A DNA stretch of 64,000 bases, taken from the NCBI RefSeq assembly GCF_001956045.1, contig NZ_MRTH01000018.1, forward strand, positions 96,075-160,074, read 5' to 3'. Below, piece by piece: positions 53,485 to 62,536 of the stretch; the first letter of the stretch is position 1; the number at the start of each line of letters is the position of its first letter. The stretch is from Paenibacillus sp. FSL H7-0331. Its GTDB lineage: Bacteria > Bacillota > Bacilli > Paenibacillales > NBRC-103111. Made by a program: the position numbers and the translations under genes. Under the pieces are notes generated by a model. The model saw only the letters and a program-made list of their open reading frames with translations, did no database searches and had not been told where the DNA came from.

Positions 53485-53949
53485 TCATTTACCAAATCCA
53501 CTTTTGTTGTCGTTTCCTTTTCCTTTTCCTTTACTACTATAGAGAGATACTTCTTCTATAATAGAATCTTCTGGTAATCCAAACTCCTTCAATACTTCTT
53601 CTAAGACATGATATGCTGGTCTCTCGGTTACTGGATTCTTCATTTCAACCCTGAATTTGTCGGGATAATAACCCTTCACTGCAGCATATTCATAAGTGTT
53701 CCACCATTGATTCCTTATATAGTCTACTGCTTCAGCTTGTGACATCGTGGAAATTGACTCAGCATCCTTGCTTATGTTGATCTCTACCAAAGTATTTGTG
53801 ATGCCATACAGGAAGTCACTCTTAGTTCTACGTTTATACACATTCACAACTGTAGTTGTGACATCTAATAGGATGCCGCCATTTACTTTATCTGCGGTAA
53901 CATCGCCTAAACTGACTATTTTATTGTCGATTGCCTTTACCTCTTGCAT
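53485..53949 (-). CDS. Hypothetical protein with Lys/Gly-rich tail
   Basis: This 154-aa cytoplasmic-looking protein starts MQEVKAIDNKIVSLGDV and is mainly beta then alpha (YIRNQWWNTYEYAAVKGYYPDKF). It ends in a low-complexity tail KGKGKGNDNKSGFGK. I do not recognise its family. It is a single gene with no signal peptide. The base composition is lower in GC than its neighbours, which hints at transfer. Confidence 0.6.
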   Translation of the reverse strand: MQEVKAIDNKIVSLGDVTADKVNGGILLDVTTTVVNVYKRRTKSDFLYGITNTLVEINISKDAESISTMSQAEAVDYIRNQWWNTYEYAAVKGYYPDKFRVEMKNPVTERPAYHVLEEVLKEFGLPEDSIIEEVSLYSSKGKGKGNDNKSGFGK

Positions 53950-54134
53950 GATCTAAGTTCCTTCTCCCCATAATACAATTTTTCTATGGCAACAGTATTT
54001 AAATCGCAGCATCTAAAATAGGTTTGGCGCATGTCAGCTGTGGCTCTGTCCAAAGATTCATGGTTAATTATATACGTTAAAAGCAGTATCTTCAAATTTA
54101 ATTAAGGAAGATGTCGAAATGGCTTATTATGCTT

Positions 54135-55241
54135 TTAATAATTAAACGCTTCTAACAGTTTTTCCATCGTTTCATAATCGGGAAGCTGCATCACCCTATC
54201 AATCGAGGCACTTAGACCCTCCACAGCAAACACTGATATATCCGTTGAATTACCAACGACACCCGTACGAAATCCATACCTCTCCCATGCCAGCTTTTGC
54301 ACTTCGGTATCCTTTAGAAAAGATATCAGTACCCTCGCCTTCTCATTCAAAGGCACAATGGTATGAACGGACCACAAAGTTGGAGCGGGATACAGCATTC
54401 TTGGCATGGCGCTTTGCTGGAGCTGTTTCCAAACCTCGGGATTTTGCTTGGCAAAATAAAGGACATCACTTTCGTAGCCGACAATAATTTTATGGCTGCC
54501 TGCTCCTGTTTTCAGATATTCCTCGAACAGCTCGGTAGTCGAAGATTTTTTGAATCCCGATTTGGCAAAAATAGTTTGAATTGCATTCTGTACTCCAGGA
54601 ATCGAAGCTTGTGTGATTACATGACCATCACTCAAGGCATCGGCGGCAATCGCGGCATAGGAGTTGCCAGAGTTGGATTTTTTCGGATCGGAAGTATCAA
54701 CCACAATAGGACCATAAAGCTCTGTTAATCCGATATCCGACCATTTTTTATCGTCCATAACGAGCTGCAGCAGCTTTTTATTGTCCAGAGTCAGGGAACG
54801 ATCGGTTTGTTGCTGGACGATCCCCAGCTGTTCAAGCGGACGCACCACCCTCTCCCAGCTATAATAGACGAGCGGTGTACGAAATACCTCTTCCGTGCCA
54901 TTTATTTTAGTAAGACTCTTGAGTTTCTCCACCACAGTTTGGCTGGCTGGAAAAACAAAATCATAATCTTTCAATTTCTGCGCATCCGTCATTTCCAATG
55001 ATCCCGACTTGAAAGTATCCAGGGTGATTCCATATTTGGTTTTCGCCAGCTTTTGAAAATCAGGATCTCCAAACAATGCCTCCTTCTCGCTGCCGATCAG
55101 TCCCTTGAGGACTATAGTACTGCTCATTGGTGAATTTCCAGTAGCCATGTTCTGATCTGGTTTCCACACCGTTTTGACTAGAACACTGATGATAATAACC
55201 AGTAAAACGAGACTGATTCCGATAACCTGTGCTTTTCTCAT
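54135..55241 (-). CDS. Membrane-anchored solute-binding-like protein
   Basis: This 368-aa protein has an N-terminal membrane anchor (VIGISLVLLVIIISVLV) without a lipobox. A periplasmic-binding-type domain follows (TIVLKGLIGSEKEALF; DYDFVFPASQTVVEKL; SNSGNSYAAIAADAL; KIIVGYESDVLYFA). ATG 55241 overlaps the stop of the XpaC-like gene as ATGA. It is the third gene of a coupled operon with a VWA/solute-binding lipoprotein. No transporter permease is nearby, so a sensing or structural role is more likely than import. Confidence 0.78.
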   Translation of the reverse strand: MRKAQVIGISLVLLVIIISVLVKTVWKPDQNMATGNSPMSSTIVLKGLIGSEKEALFGDPDFQKLAKTKYGITLDTFKSGSLEMTDAQKLKDYDFVFPASQTVVEKLKSLTKINGTEEVFRTPLVYYSWERVVRPLEQLGIVQQQTDRSLTLDNKKLLQLVMDDKKWSDIGLTELYGPIVVDTSDPKKSNSGNSYAAIAADALSDGHVITQASIPGVQNAIQTIFAKSGFKKSSTTELFEEYLKTGAGSHKIIVGYESDVLYFAKQNPEVWKQLQQSAMPRMLYPAPTLWSVHTIVPLNEKARVLISFLKDTEVQKLAWERYGFRTGVVGNSTDISVFAVEGLSASIDRVMQLPDYETMEKLLEAFNY

Positions 55242-55834
55242 TGTACATCCTCCCATTCCAGCATTTGGCTAACTACATCCATTTTGATTGCCAGATCGGA
55301 CAGGTCATTGATAAGCAGCTTGTTGTATTGTGCGATAAAATTAACCTTGACGCCCTCTAGCACCTCTTCGATCTTACGCAATACCTCATTACTGGAAGCA
55401 TTGAGGTAGCTTTTGGAGGAAAGCGAAACATAGCGGTTCACCATTTCCAAGGTATTATCCAGGTAGAAGGTCAATAGCTGCTTCGATGCAGGTAGATCGG
55501 CTGATTTCTTCTGAATGAGCAGCATGATTTGCATACTGGCTCCAACAATTTCATTCACATCATTTTGGATACGTGGATTGGAAATATGATATGAAGCACT
55601 TCGCAGCAGCTCCAGCTTTACCTTGGCAGCTCGAAGCAGTAATTTGGTTTCCTTGGCTGCCGGGTCCGCGGCTGTGAGGATCAAATGCAGGCCCACGTAC
55701 AGAATCACTCCCAGCACCAGCGATAAAACGATACTGAGATCTATCACGAACATGAAAAACACAAAAGCCCCGGAGCACAATGCAAGTGATAAAAACATCG
55801 TAAATTGCGGCAGAGCCATTAAGCGTGAGATCAA
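55238..55834 (-). CDS. XpaC-like (PF10112-type) membrane protein
   Basis: This 198-aa protein has two N-terminal membrane helices (about 12-50) and a long helical cytoplasmic part (LLLRAAKVKLELLRSAS; ASSNEVLRKIEEVLEGVKVNF). This matches the XpaC family, first described for 5-bromo-4-chloroindolyl phosphate hydrolysis and usually encoded next to TelA. It starts at TTG 55834, which overlaps the VWA gene stop as TTGA and has GAGGGG upstream. No telA gene is visible beside it. Its function is unknown. Confidence 0.78.
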   Translation of the reverse strand: MISRLMALPQFTMFLSLALCSGAFVFFMFVIDLSIVLSLVLGVILYVGLHLILTAADPAAKETKLLLRAAKVKLELLRSASYHISNPRIQNDVNEIVGASMQIMLLIQKKSADLPASKQLLTFYLDNTLEMVNRYVSLSSKSYLNASSNEVLRKIEEVLEGVKVNFIAQYNKLLINDLSDLAIKMDVVSQMLEWEDVQ

Positions 55835-57414
55835 TTGTATCCCCTCACTTTCTTAAACGCCCCTGTCAGATCGCCACCACTTGGGAAGACGTCGGCATGT
55901 GTCAAATTGGAGATAGCCCGCAGCTGCTTTTCATCGGCATCCCCGAACGTAATTGAGAATACAGGAATGTCCTTTCCAAGCGTTGTGTATGCCTGCTGAA
56001 AATCATTAATTCGACCACTAGACATCCCGTCCGTCATAAGCACGACGGAAACAACATATTTGTCCGTATCCACCTTGCTTATCAAATTCAGCGCTGCGAT
56101 GGACGGGTCATAAATGTTCGTTCCCCCGCTTGCACCGAGCTTCTGTATTTTATCCAATAAAGCCGGGAATTGTCCGGGACCTACAGCACTCCACTTATCT
56201 ATAATGTCCGAATTAAAAGGCATGACTATGATGGTATCCTCAGCAGAGGATTGCAGGAGCACCTGCTTTGCTTTTTCTTGATTCAGCAGCAGCCCCATCG
56301 CTTCCTTCACTCCCCGTTCGCCACCATTCGTAGACATGCTGCCGGAATAATCGATGCAAAAGACGGTATATGAAGGCTTTTTAAACAGGGTTTGATACCT
56401 ATTTAATGCTTCACGAATGACCTCGGGCTCGGGGAATGGGATCGGAGATAAAGTCTTGCTCATATCGATACCCCAATCCGGGTTAAACACTGCTTTGTTT
56501 GCCCCTGCCACAATGCCGCCAAAGCCTGTTCTTCTGCCTAATGACAGAATTTCCTTTTGGGTTCCGGCTGACAACAGATAGCCCTGCAGTGACTTAAACC
56601 ATTCCTCCGTCTCTGCCTTTCCGTTGTTAATATAACCCAGTGAATAGTCCGCTACCGTCAGCCCATTAGTTGGATAGATCAGGTATAAGGGTTCTTTATT
56701 AGCGGCAATCAGACTTTTATTCGTCTCGATCAACACGGCTTCGTAATTGACCATTGCGTCAAAATCCGCTTTGAGAAACAGGTCCTTCAGCCATTCTGAG
56801 CTGCCGCTCGAACGGTTCACTCCACTTAACAAGCTTTTCATTTTTACTGCTAGCTCTGGTTTCTGCAGATCCTGGATAGTTAGGGTAGATGGATTGTCTA
56901 GCATGGCATACAGAAATCCGATATAGGCTGATGCCCCTGAATTGGACTGCGAAGCCGATGTCATCGCAAATTGCAGCTTCTTCTGCTGCACCGCCTCTGC
57001 CAGCTGCTGCACCGTTACATCATGACTGACAAAACCCAGCTTCTCCGCTACGCTTTTACGGATACCCCATACGACTGGTGAGGTCATAACCGACTTCTGG
57101 TCCTTCACTCGCTTGTTCGTATCTCCCATGGAAATCCACTGTGAATTGGCAAGCCATACAGCATCGTATTCGGAATAATGACTGGAAAGCTCAGACATGC
57201 TGTCCACGGATCCTTTAAACACAAATTCAACATCGAAACCTTGTGTGTCCGTAAATTTGTTAATCAGCGGTATCAGTGCTTTGTTCTCGGAGCTTGAAAG
57301 GATGCGGAGCTTGGGCTTGCTTGGAGATTGCAAGGCTTGACAGCCTGTAACAACTAGTGAAGTCACAATAATCAACATCAGCGATAATAATACAAACCTT
57401 TGATTTTTACACAT
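55831..57414 (-). CDS. Lipoprotein with solute-binding and VWA domains
   Basis: This 527-aa protein has a lipoprotein signal (SLVVTGCQ lipobox). A solute-binding domain spans about 35-320 (KLRILSSSENKALIPLINKF; SEYDAVWLANSQW). A von Willebrand factor A domain from about 345 carries the MIDAS motif DYSGSMS, ASGGTNIYD and LMTDGMSSG. The VWA binds a divalent ion and usually mediates protein contacts. ATG 57414 has GGGAGGG upstream. It leads a translationally coupled operon with an XpaC-like protein and another solute-binding protein. Confidence 0.85.
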   Translation of the reverse strand: MCKNQRFVLLSLMLIIVTSLVVTGCQALQSPSKPKLRILSSSENKALIPLINKFTDTQGFDVEFVFKGSVDSMSELSSHYSEYDAVWLANSQWISMGDTNKRVKDQKSVMTSPVVWGIRKSVAEKLGFVSHDVTVQQLAEAVQQKKLQFAMTSASQSNSGASAYIGFLYAMLDNPSTLTIQDLQKPELAVKMKSLLSGVNRSSGSSEWLKDLFLKADFDAMVNYEAVLIETNKSLIAANKEPLYLIYPTNGLTVADYSLGYINNGKAETEEWFKSLQGYLLSAGTQKEILSLGRRTGFGGIVAGANKAVFNPDWGIDMSKTLSPIPFPEPEVIREALNRYQTLFKKPSYTVFCIDYSGSMSTNGGERGVKEAMGLLLNQEKAKQVLLQSSAEDTIIVMPFNSDIIDKWSAVGPGQFPALLDKIQKLGASGGTNIYDPSIAALNLISKVDTDKYVVSVVLMTDGMSSGRINDFQQAYTTLGKDIPVFSITFGDADEKQLRAISNLTHADVFPSGGDLTGAFKKVRGYN

Positions 57415-57538
57415 ATAGCGCCCTCCCTGTATGGTAAACATGACATATTATCAGGATACCTTCATAATAAATTAACATGATTATGGGGAGTAACGATTAT
57501 TGTTAACGCATTGTTAGATATTCGCAAAAATAAAGTTT

Positions 57539-58726
57539 TTAACTGCCAGAATGTTGATTTTTATTGGAGATTTTTGTTTTTAGCAGAATTAATAAGAAAG
57601 CAAGCAGTGCAAGCACAATTCCGCTCCAGATGAGTTGATGAATCCCCAAGTTAGCAATAAACCAACCACCCATCGAGGTCCCTACAGTAATTCCAAGATT
57701 GGAAAATGAAACAAACAAGCTATTGCCGAATTCGGGAGCTTCTTTCGCCTCGGCTGTTAGCCATGCTTGACTGACAATAAGCCCGCCGGAATGCACGGCC
57801 CCCCATAAGAATACGATCACAACCATCGGAATGAAATAAGAACCCAGATCATAAACGATCAAGTAAATAATCACATATAGCAGAGGAAACATGATAACGG
57901 TCTTTGTTAAGCTTTTATGCAAAAAACTGCCAAATAAAAAATTGCCCACAATCATGATGATACCAAAAGCCATCAACATCATACTTATCCATGAGCCGTT
58001 CATATGGGTTACTTGACCAAGATATTCAGCAAAATAGCTGTACACAGCAAACATAGCTGCAAAAATAAAAATAACAGTCACGATATTTAACCACAATTGA
58101 GGTTTGCGTAATATACCTAGCTGCCCGCCATAAGACATTTTTTCCTTAACAGGCATGGACGGAAGCCAGGCTAGTATCCCGACAAAGGCAATCGTGCTTA
58201 CCACAGCTCCAAACTGGAAAGCGGCGGCTAACGAAATCTTTTCCGCGAGATACGAAGTCAAAGGCACGCCAAAAGCAAACCCGACCGTAATTCCAGCGAA
58301 AACCTTGGTGACCGCACGGCTGCTCTTATCCGGCGGGACAAGTTGGGCTGCGGTCACAAGGGCAACCGAAAAAAAGACGGGATGAACAATAGCGGGGATA
58401 ATCCGGAAAACCAGCATCACGTCGAAGCTGGTCGTATAGGCATAAACAAGGTTTGAAATCGCAAAAATAAGCACTGTGGTTAATAGAATGACTTTACGAT
58501 TAATACCGGAAACGAGCAATATCAGGAATGGACCTGAAATAGCAACGACTAACGCAAATATACTTACAAGCCACCCGGCCTGTGAAGTCGAGATATTGAA
58601 TTTTTGAGTTACCTGGGGCAGAACCCCTATAATCCCCATTTCTGTTGTAATAATGCCGAATACGCCTAAAGCGAGAATCATGATAAGCAAAGGGTTAACC
58701 TTTTTCATTTTAATTGTAGCCTCCAT
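57539..58726 (-). CDS. MFS transporter, DHA1 family (AraJ-like)
   Basis: This 395-aa protein has 12 membrane helices (LIMILALGVFGIITTEMGIIGVLP; WLVSIFALVVAISGPFLI; KVFAGITVGFAFGVPL). It belongs to the sugar/drug efflux MFS group (AraJ/YdhP-like). An ArsR-type gene remnant lies just upstream on the same strand and may once have regulated it. The substrate is unknown. Confidence 0.9.
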   Translation of the reverse strand: MEATIKMKKVNPLLIMILALGVFGIITTEMGIIGVLPQVTQKFNISTSQAGWLVSIFALVVAISGPFLILLVSGINRKVILLTTVLIFAISNLVYAYTTSFDVMLVFRIIPAIVHPVFFSVALVTAAQLVPPDKSSRAVTKVFAGITVGFAFGVPLTSYLAEKISLAAAFQFGAVVSTIAFVGILAWLPSMPVKEKMSYGGQLGILRKPQLWLNIVTVIFIFAAMFAVYSYFAEYLGQVTHMNGSWISMMLMAFGIIMIVGNFLFGSFLHKSLTKTVIMFPLLYVIIYLIVYDLGSYFIPMVVIVFLWGAVHSGGLIVSQAWLTAEAKEAPEFGNSLFVSFSNLGITVGTSMGGWFIANLGIHQLIWSGIVLALLAFLLILLKTKISNKNQHSGS

Positions 58727-58785
58727 TTATATTTACATATACAGAAATATAGATATGTAGTGCCAAAAAAAAAGCTCCTTTCTGT

Positions 58786-59010
58786 CTATAGATTGTTTGT
58801 GATGTACTCGGAAAAAGCCTGTATGGTTTTTTCGTTCCGACGATAGTACGTCCACTTCCCGATTCGCTCGGATTCCAACAAACCAGCTTTTTGCATAGTC
58901 AACAAATAACTTGAGATTACAGACTGTGCAAGTCCCGCTTTCGCCTGAATATCCCCCACACATACACCAATACGAAAATTAAGGTCTTGTTGTAGATCTA
59001 CATTTATAGA
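58786..59010 (-). pseudogene. 5'-truncated ArsR-type regulator gene
   Basis: An open frame without any ATG, GTG or TTG before the domain encodes LNFRIGVCVGDIQAKAGLAQ, then VISSYLLTMQKAGLLESE and RIGKWTYYRRNEKTIQAF, ending at a TAG at 58786-58788. This is an ArsR winged helix lacking its N-terminal helices, and upstream codons soon hit stops. It is read as a decayed gene. A non-standard start is possible but less likely. Confidence 0.55.
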
Positions 59011-59207
59011 TTTGTAAATATAAAAGATGCGTCTTTACTACTGATTATCGATTCCCATCAAAATAAAACGCAGTCGCAAGTGTGTGAAACACAGGGTCCC
59101 TCCAGCCTTTTTTATGTTTCCTCTTTTTCGAAATGTATGTTTTAATGAAAGGATGACGGCAGCTTTTGTCGAAAAGGATATGAACAGAATTTAAGGAGGA
59201 ACGGAGC

Positions 59208-60152
59208 ATGACTTCCGTTTGGGAACAATTAGAGAAACAGGTGCCGACATGGCTTGAAGAAAGCCGTAAACAGGCCTGCTCAGGGAACGTAGCTGCCTAT
59301 ATACCAGAGTTGGCTAATGCTCCACGGGAAGCACTTGGCTTCACCATTTTTGATAATACAACACGTATTATCACGGCCGGGGACTACGATATGCGGTTCA
59401 CCTTGCAGAGTATTTCCAAAGTTTTTACACTACTGCTCGCGTTAATGGACCAAGGGGAAGCTGGTGTGTTCTCCAAAGTCGGAATGGAGCCTACTGGCGA
59501 CAATTTCAATTCAATGCTGAAGCTGGAGCTGGTAGATCCAGGCATTCCGTTTAATCCTCTAATCAACGCAGGAGCTATTACGGTGTCCTCTCTGATTGCA
59601 GGAGCCACTCCTGCCGAGAAGACGAACCGCATTCTTTCCTTTTTCCATGAATTGACCGGAGATCCGACACTTACTTTTAATGACGCTGTTTATCGTTCAG
59701 AAACGAATACCGCACATCGCAATCGTTCGCTAGCCTATTTCCTTAAAGCTAACCGTGTTCTTGGAGATGAGGTCGATGTTGAAGAGGTATTGGAGGTTTA
59801 CTTCAAGCATTGCTCGATAGAAGTTACCTGCTCGCATCTGGCGAGGATGGCACTCGTACTAGCCTTCGACGGCACCGATCCGATGACGGGACGGAAGCTG
59901 GTTCCCCGCCGTTACGTGCAAATTGCCAAAACGTTCATGCTGACTTGTGGGATGTACAACGAGTCGGGTGCTTTTGCAATCCGCTCAGGATTACCAGCGA
60001 AAAGTGGTGTGTCCGGTGGCATTCTTGCGTTGGTGCCTGGCCACTACGGTATTGGTGTTGTTGGCCCTGCCTTGAACACCAAAGGCAACAGCACTGCTGG
60101 TGTTCATCTGCTGGAAACCCTCTCTACCGCTTTTGATTGGAGCATCTTTTAA
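59208..60152 (+). CDS. glsA: Glutaminase
   Basis: This 314-aa protein matches the serine-dependent beta-lactamase-fold glutaminases. The catalytic SxxK is in FTLQSISKVFTL (Ser near residue 66). NPLINAGAI, YRSETNTAHRNRSLAYFLKA and GMYNESGAFAIRSGLPAKSGVSGG are the family blocks. It hydrolyses glutamine to glutamate and ammonia in the cytoplasm. AAGGAGG precedes the ATG. It is monocistronic with a terminator at 60190. Confidence 0.95.
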   Translation: MTSVWEQLEKQVPTWLEESRKQACSGNVAAYIPELANAPREALGFTIFDNTTRIITAGDYDMRFTLQSISKVFTLLLALMDQGEAGVFSKVGMEPTGDNFNSMLKLELVDPGIPFNPLINAGAITVSSLIAGATPAEKTNRILSFFHELTGDPTLTFNDAVYRSETNTAHRNRSLAYFLKANRVLGDEVDVEEVLEVYFKHCSIEVTCSHLARMALVLAFDGTDPMTGRKLVPRRYVQIAKTFMLTCGMYNESGAFAIRSGLPAKSGVSGGILALVPGHYGIGVVGPALNTKGNSTAGVHLLETLSTAFDWSIF

Positions 60153-60189
60153 CGATTGACCCTGAACACGAATATCAGCGTACAAAACA

Positions 60190-60229
60190 AAAACGGCTAA
60201 CCTCCCATATGAGGCAAACCGTTTTTTAT
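60190..60229 (+). terminator. Terminator after glutaminase
   Basis: AAACGG pairs with CCGTTT and CCTC with GAGG inside it, followed by TTTTTT. It lies 38 bases after the stop codon. Confidence 0.75.
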
Positions 60230-60333
60230 TTTGCAGGAATTCTGCAGGACTATGGAGAGCCGTAAACGTCGCAACGTCTGATGTGAGCGTTCCGCCCGGT
60301 TGGTTTATCACCATTTATAAATAGATAACTCAA

Positions 60334-60348
60334 GTCCAACTATTGGAC
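60334..60348. promoter_or_regulatory. Palindrome upstream of the alpha/beta hydrolase
   Basis: GTCCAACTATTGGAC is a 6-3-6 perfect palindrome about 75 bases before the hydrolase start. It may be an operator. No regulator gene is adjacent on the left. Confidence 0.3.
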
Positions 60349-60423
60349 GGTACTCAAATGGATCTTTTTCACATAGTTTTGTAATGGCGTAATATACGTG
60401 TTTCGGGAAAAGGAGTTGGAGTG

Positions 60424-61287
60424 ATGGTGCTGTATAAAAAAGTGAATATCGAGGGATTGACTCTATTTTTTCGTGAGGCCGGGGCTCCGAGCCATCCAAC
60501 CATTATCCTACTTCATGGATTTCCAAGCTCCTCCCATATGTTCAGGGATTTGATTCCTCTTCTGGCAGATCGATTTCATGTCATCGCTCCTGATTACCCC
60601 GGATATGGAAATAGCAGCATGCCTCAAGCAAAAGAATATCCATATACCTTCGAGCATCTATCCATGGTGATCGAAAAGCTTATCCACAAGCTCAATATTT
60701 CCCGCTATATATTGTATGTCCATGATTATGGGGGACCGATTGGATTTAGGCTGGCTATACGCAATCCGCACCGCATTCTTGGCTTTGTTATTCAAAATGC
60801 CGTGGCCCATGAGGAAGGGCTGGGTAAACCGTTCGATCTCTTTAAAGCACTGTGGGCGAACCGCAACCCGGCAACCGAAGCGGCATTTTCCGAGCTTGTA
60901 ACTTTTGATTTTACAAAGAAGCAGTATATTACAGGAGCATGCCAACCTTATCTCATTAGCCCTGATGGGTATTCGATGGACCAGTTTTTTCTGGATCGTC
61001 CTGGAAATAGCCAAATTCAGCTCGAGCTAGGCTACGATTATAGACACAACGTAGAGCAATACCCTTTATGGCAGCAATATTTGCGGACCTATCAGCCTCC
61101 GACACTTGTAACGTGGGGTAAAAATGATTTTATCTTTACGTTGGAGGGGGCCTTCGCCTTTAGCAAAGAATTGAAAAATATCGAAATCTATCTACTATGT
61201 GGTGGGCATTTTGTGCTGGAGGAACAAAGCCGTCCTGTTTCCGAGCTTATCAAGCGCTTTTTTGGTCGCCTATATGCTTGGCCGTGA
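60424..61287 (+). CDS. Alpha/beta hydrolase (haloalkane dehalogenase/epoxide hydrolase-like)
   Basis: This 287-aa protein has the oxyanion-hole region LLHGFPSSSHMFRDL. The nucleophile elbow VHDYGGPIG has Asp in place of Ser as the likely nucleophile. The acid region is TWGKNDFIF, and the C-terminal GGHF provides the catalytic His. Asp nucleophiles are found in haloalkane dehalogenases and epoxide hydrolases. The exact substrate is unknown. AAGGAG precedes the ATG. Confidence 0.88.
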   Translation: MVLYKKVNIEGLTLFFREAGAPSHPTIILLHGFPSSSHMFRDLIPLLADRFHVIAPDYPGYGNSSMPQAKEYPYTFEHLSMVIEKLIHKLNISRYILYVHDYGGPIGFRLAIRNPHRILGFVIQNAVAHEEGLGKPFDLFKALWANRNPATEAAFSELVTFDFTKKQYITGACQPYLISPDGYSMDQFFLDRPGNSQIQLELGYDYRHNVEQYPLWQQYLRTYQPPTLVTWGKNDFIFTLEGAFAFSKELKNIEIYLLCGGHFVLEEQSRPVSELIKRFFGRLYAWP

Positions 61288-61486
61288 ACAGTGAACGATT
61301 CGGCCATCGGTTGATTGACCAGCTCTTCCGCGGCAAAATCTATCGTGTATGCAAAGGAATTGGGGGGTTACACAATGTGTTCACAAAAAGATCATAAGAA
61401 AGGGTTTGAAAAGCAAGTCGGCTTCGCTTATCATTAAAAGAGACCGGACGGTTCGGTTTTATTTCGTGCCAAGGAGGATGGTCTTT

Positions 61487-62536
61487 ATGCATGTACAAAT
61501 TGTCTTATTCGATGGATTCGATTTATTGGATGCTCTGGCTCCCTACGAAGTGTTTACAGCAGCCGAGATGTTGTCGGGAGGTGCGGTAACTGCTCAACTC
61601 GTATCAGCAGAAGGTATCAGGAATGTATCAAGCGGTACTAATGGGCTGCAAATCGCAACAAGTGGTATGATAGATCCAAGTAAATCCAGCATCATTCTTG
61701 TACCCGGGGCCTCTGGAAGCATGGTCGGCGATGGACCTGACTCCGTTGTCTCGTTACTACAGAGAGCTTCAGAAACCCAATTGACTACTCTGGTAAGGAA
61801 AGCTTTTGGCAAACCCGGAATCACGATTGCAACCGTCTGTGGAGGTTCTCTCTTACTTGCCATGAGCGGGATGCTGGAAGGCAGACATGCTGTCACCCAT
61901 CATCAGGGAATGGATGCTCTTAGTGCGACTGGAGCTATTCCTGTGACGGCTCGGGTAGTGGATGACGGCGACTTGGTTACAGGCGGAAGCGTAACTTCGG
62001 GTCTGGACACAGCCCTGTACCTGATTGAGCGTGAATTGGGGCCGAGAATGGCTCATGCGGTGGAGCAACTGTTTGAATATGAAAGGCGTGGAACGGTCTG
62101 GCAAGCTCGCGGACTCGCTCCAATAGCGGAAGTGTCGCCGTCCAGCCCCGAGTCGGACCTATCCCCGCAAATATCCGGTCTTGAAGAAGCGACTGACGGA
62201 GACGAGCCTAACTTCGAGGGTGTGTGGTCTGTAGTTATTGCAACTCCAATCGGCAAAATGAAGGTAACCCTCACCATTAGCAAAGTTAATGGACAGGTAT
62301 GCGGCATTGCTGAACAGGCCGGTGAAGTAGTGGACTTCATGGAGCCAGTTATACAAGACAACCAGCTTTCTTGGCTGCTGCGGGTAACGAAGCCTATGCG
62401 ATTGAATTTAAGGTTCCATGTTCACGTTCACGGTAACCAAATGTTGGGAACGGCAAAAGCCGGTATGCTGCCTGCTTTGAAGGTGACAGGTGAACGACTG
62501 GAGAACGCAGAGCAAAACAACCTTACGCAGGTTTGA
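61487..62536 (+). CDS. DJ-1/PfpI family protein with C-terminal beta-rich domain
   Basis: This 349-aa protein has a DJ-1/PfpI domain (about 1-195): VQIVLFDGFDLLDALAPYEVF, the nucleophile elbow ATVCGGSLLLA and a following TGGSVTSGLDTALYLIE. A linker precedes a second domain (about 235-340; GVWSVVIATPIGKMKVTLTI; HVHVHGNQMLGTAKAG) that resembles small lipocalin-like add-on domains. No AraC HTH is attached. ATG 61487 has AAGGAGG upstream. Its 3' end overlaps the convergent TetR gene by 14 bases. It may be a glutamine amidotransferase-like hydrolase or glyoxalase III-type enzyme. Confidence 0.82.
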   Translation: MHVQIVLFDGFDLLDALAPYEVFTAAEMLSGGAVTAQLVSAEGIRNVSSGTNGLQIATSGMIDPSKSSIILVPGASGSMVGDGPDSVVSLLQRASETQLTTLVRKAFGKPGITIATVCGGSLLLAMSGMLEGRHAVTHHQGMDALSATGAIPVTARVVDDGDLVTGGSVTSGLDTALYLIERELGPRMAHAVEQLFEYERRGTVWQARGLAPIAEVSPSSPESDLSPQISGLEEATDGDEPNFEGVWSVVIATPIGKMKVTLTISKVNGQVCGIAEQAGEVVDFMEPVIQDNQLSWLLRVTKPMRLNLRFHVHVHGNQMLGTAKAGMLPALKVTGERLENAEQNNLTQV

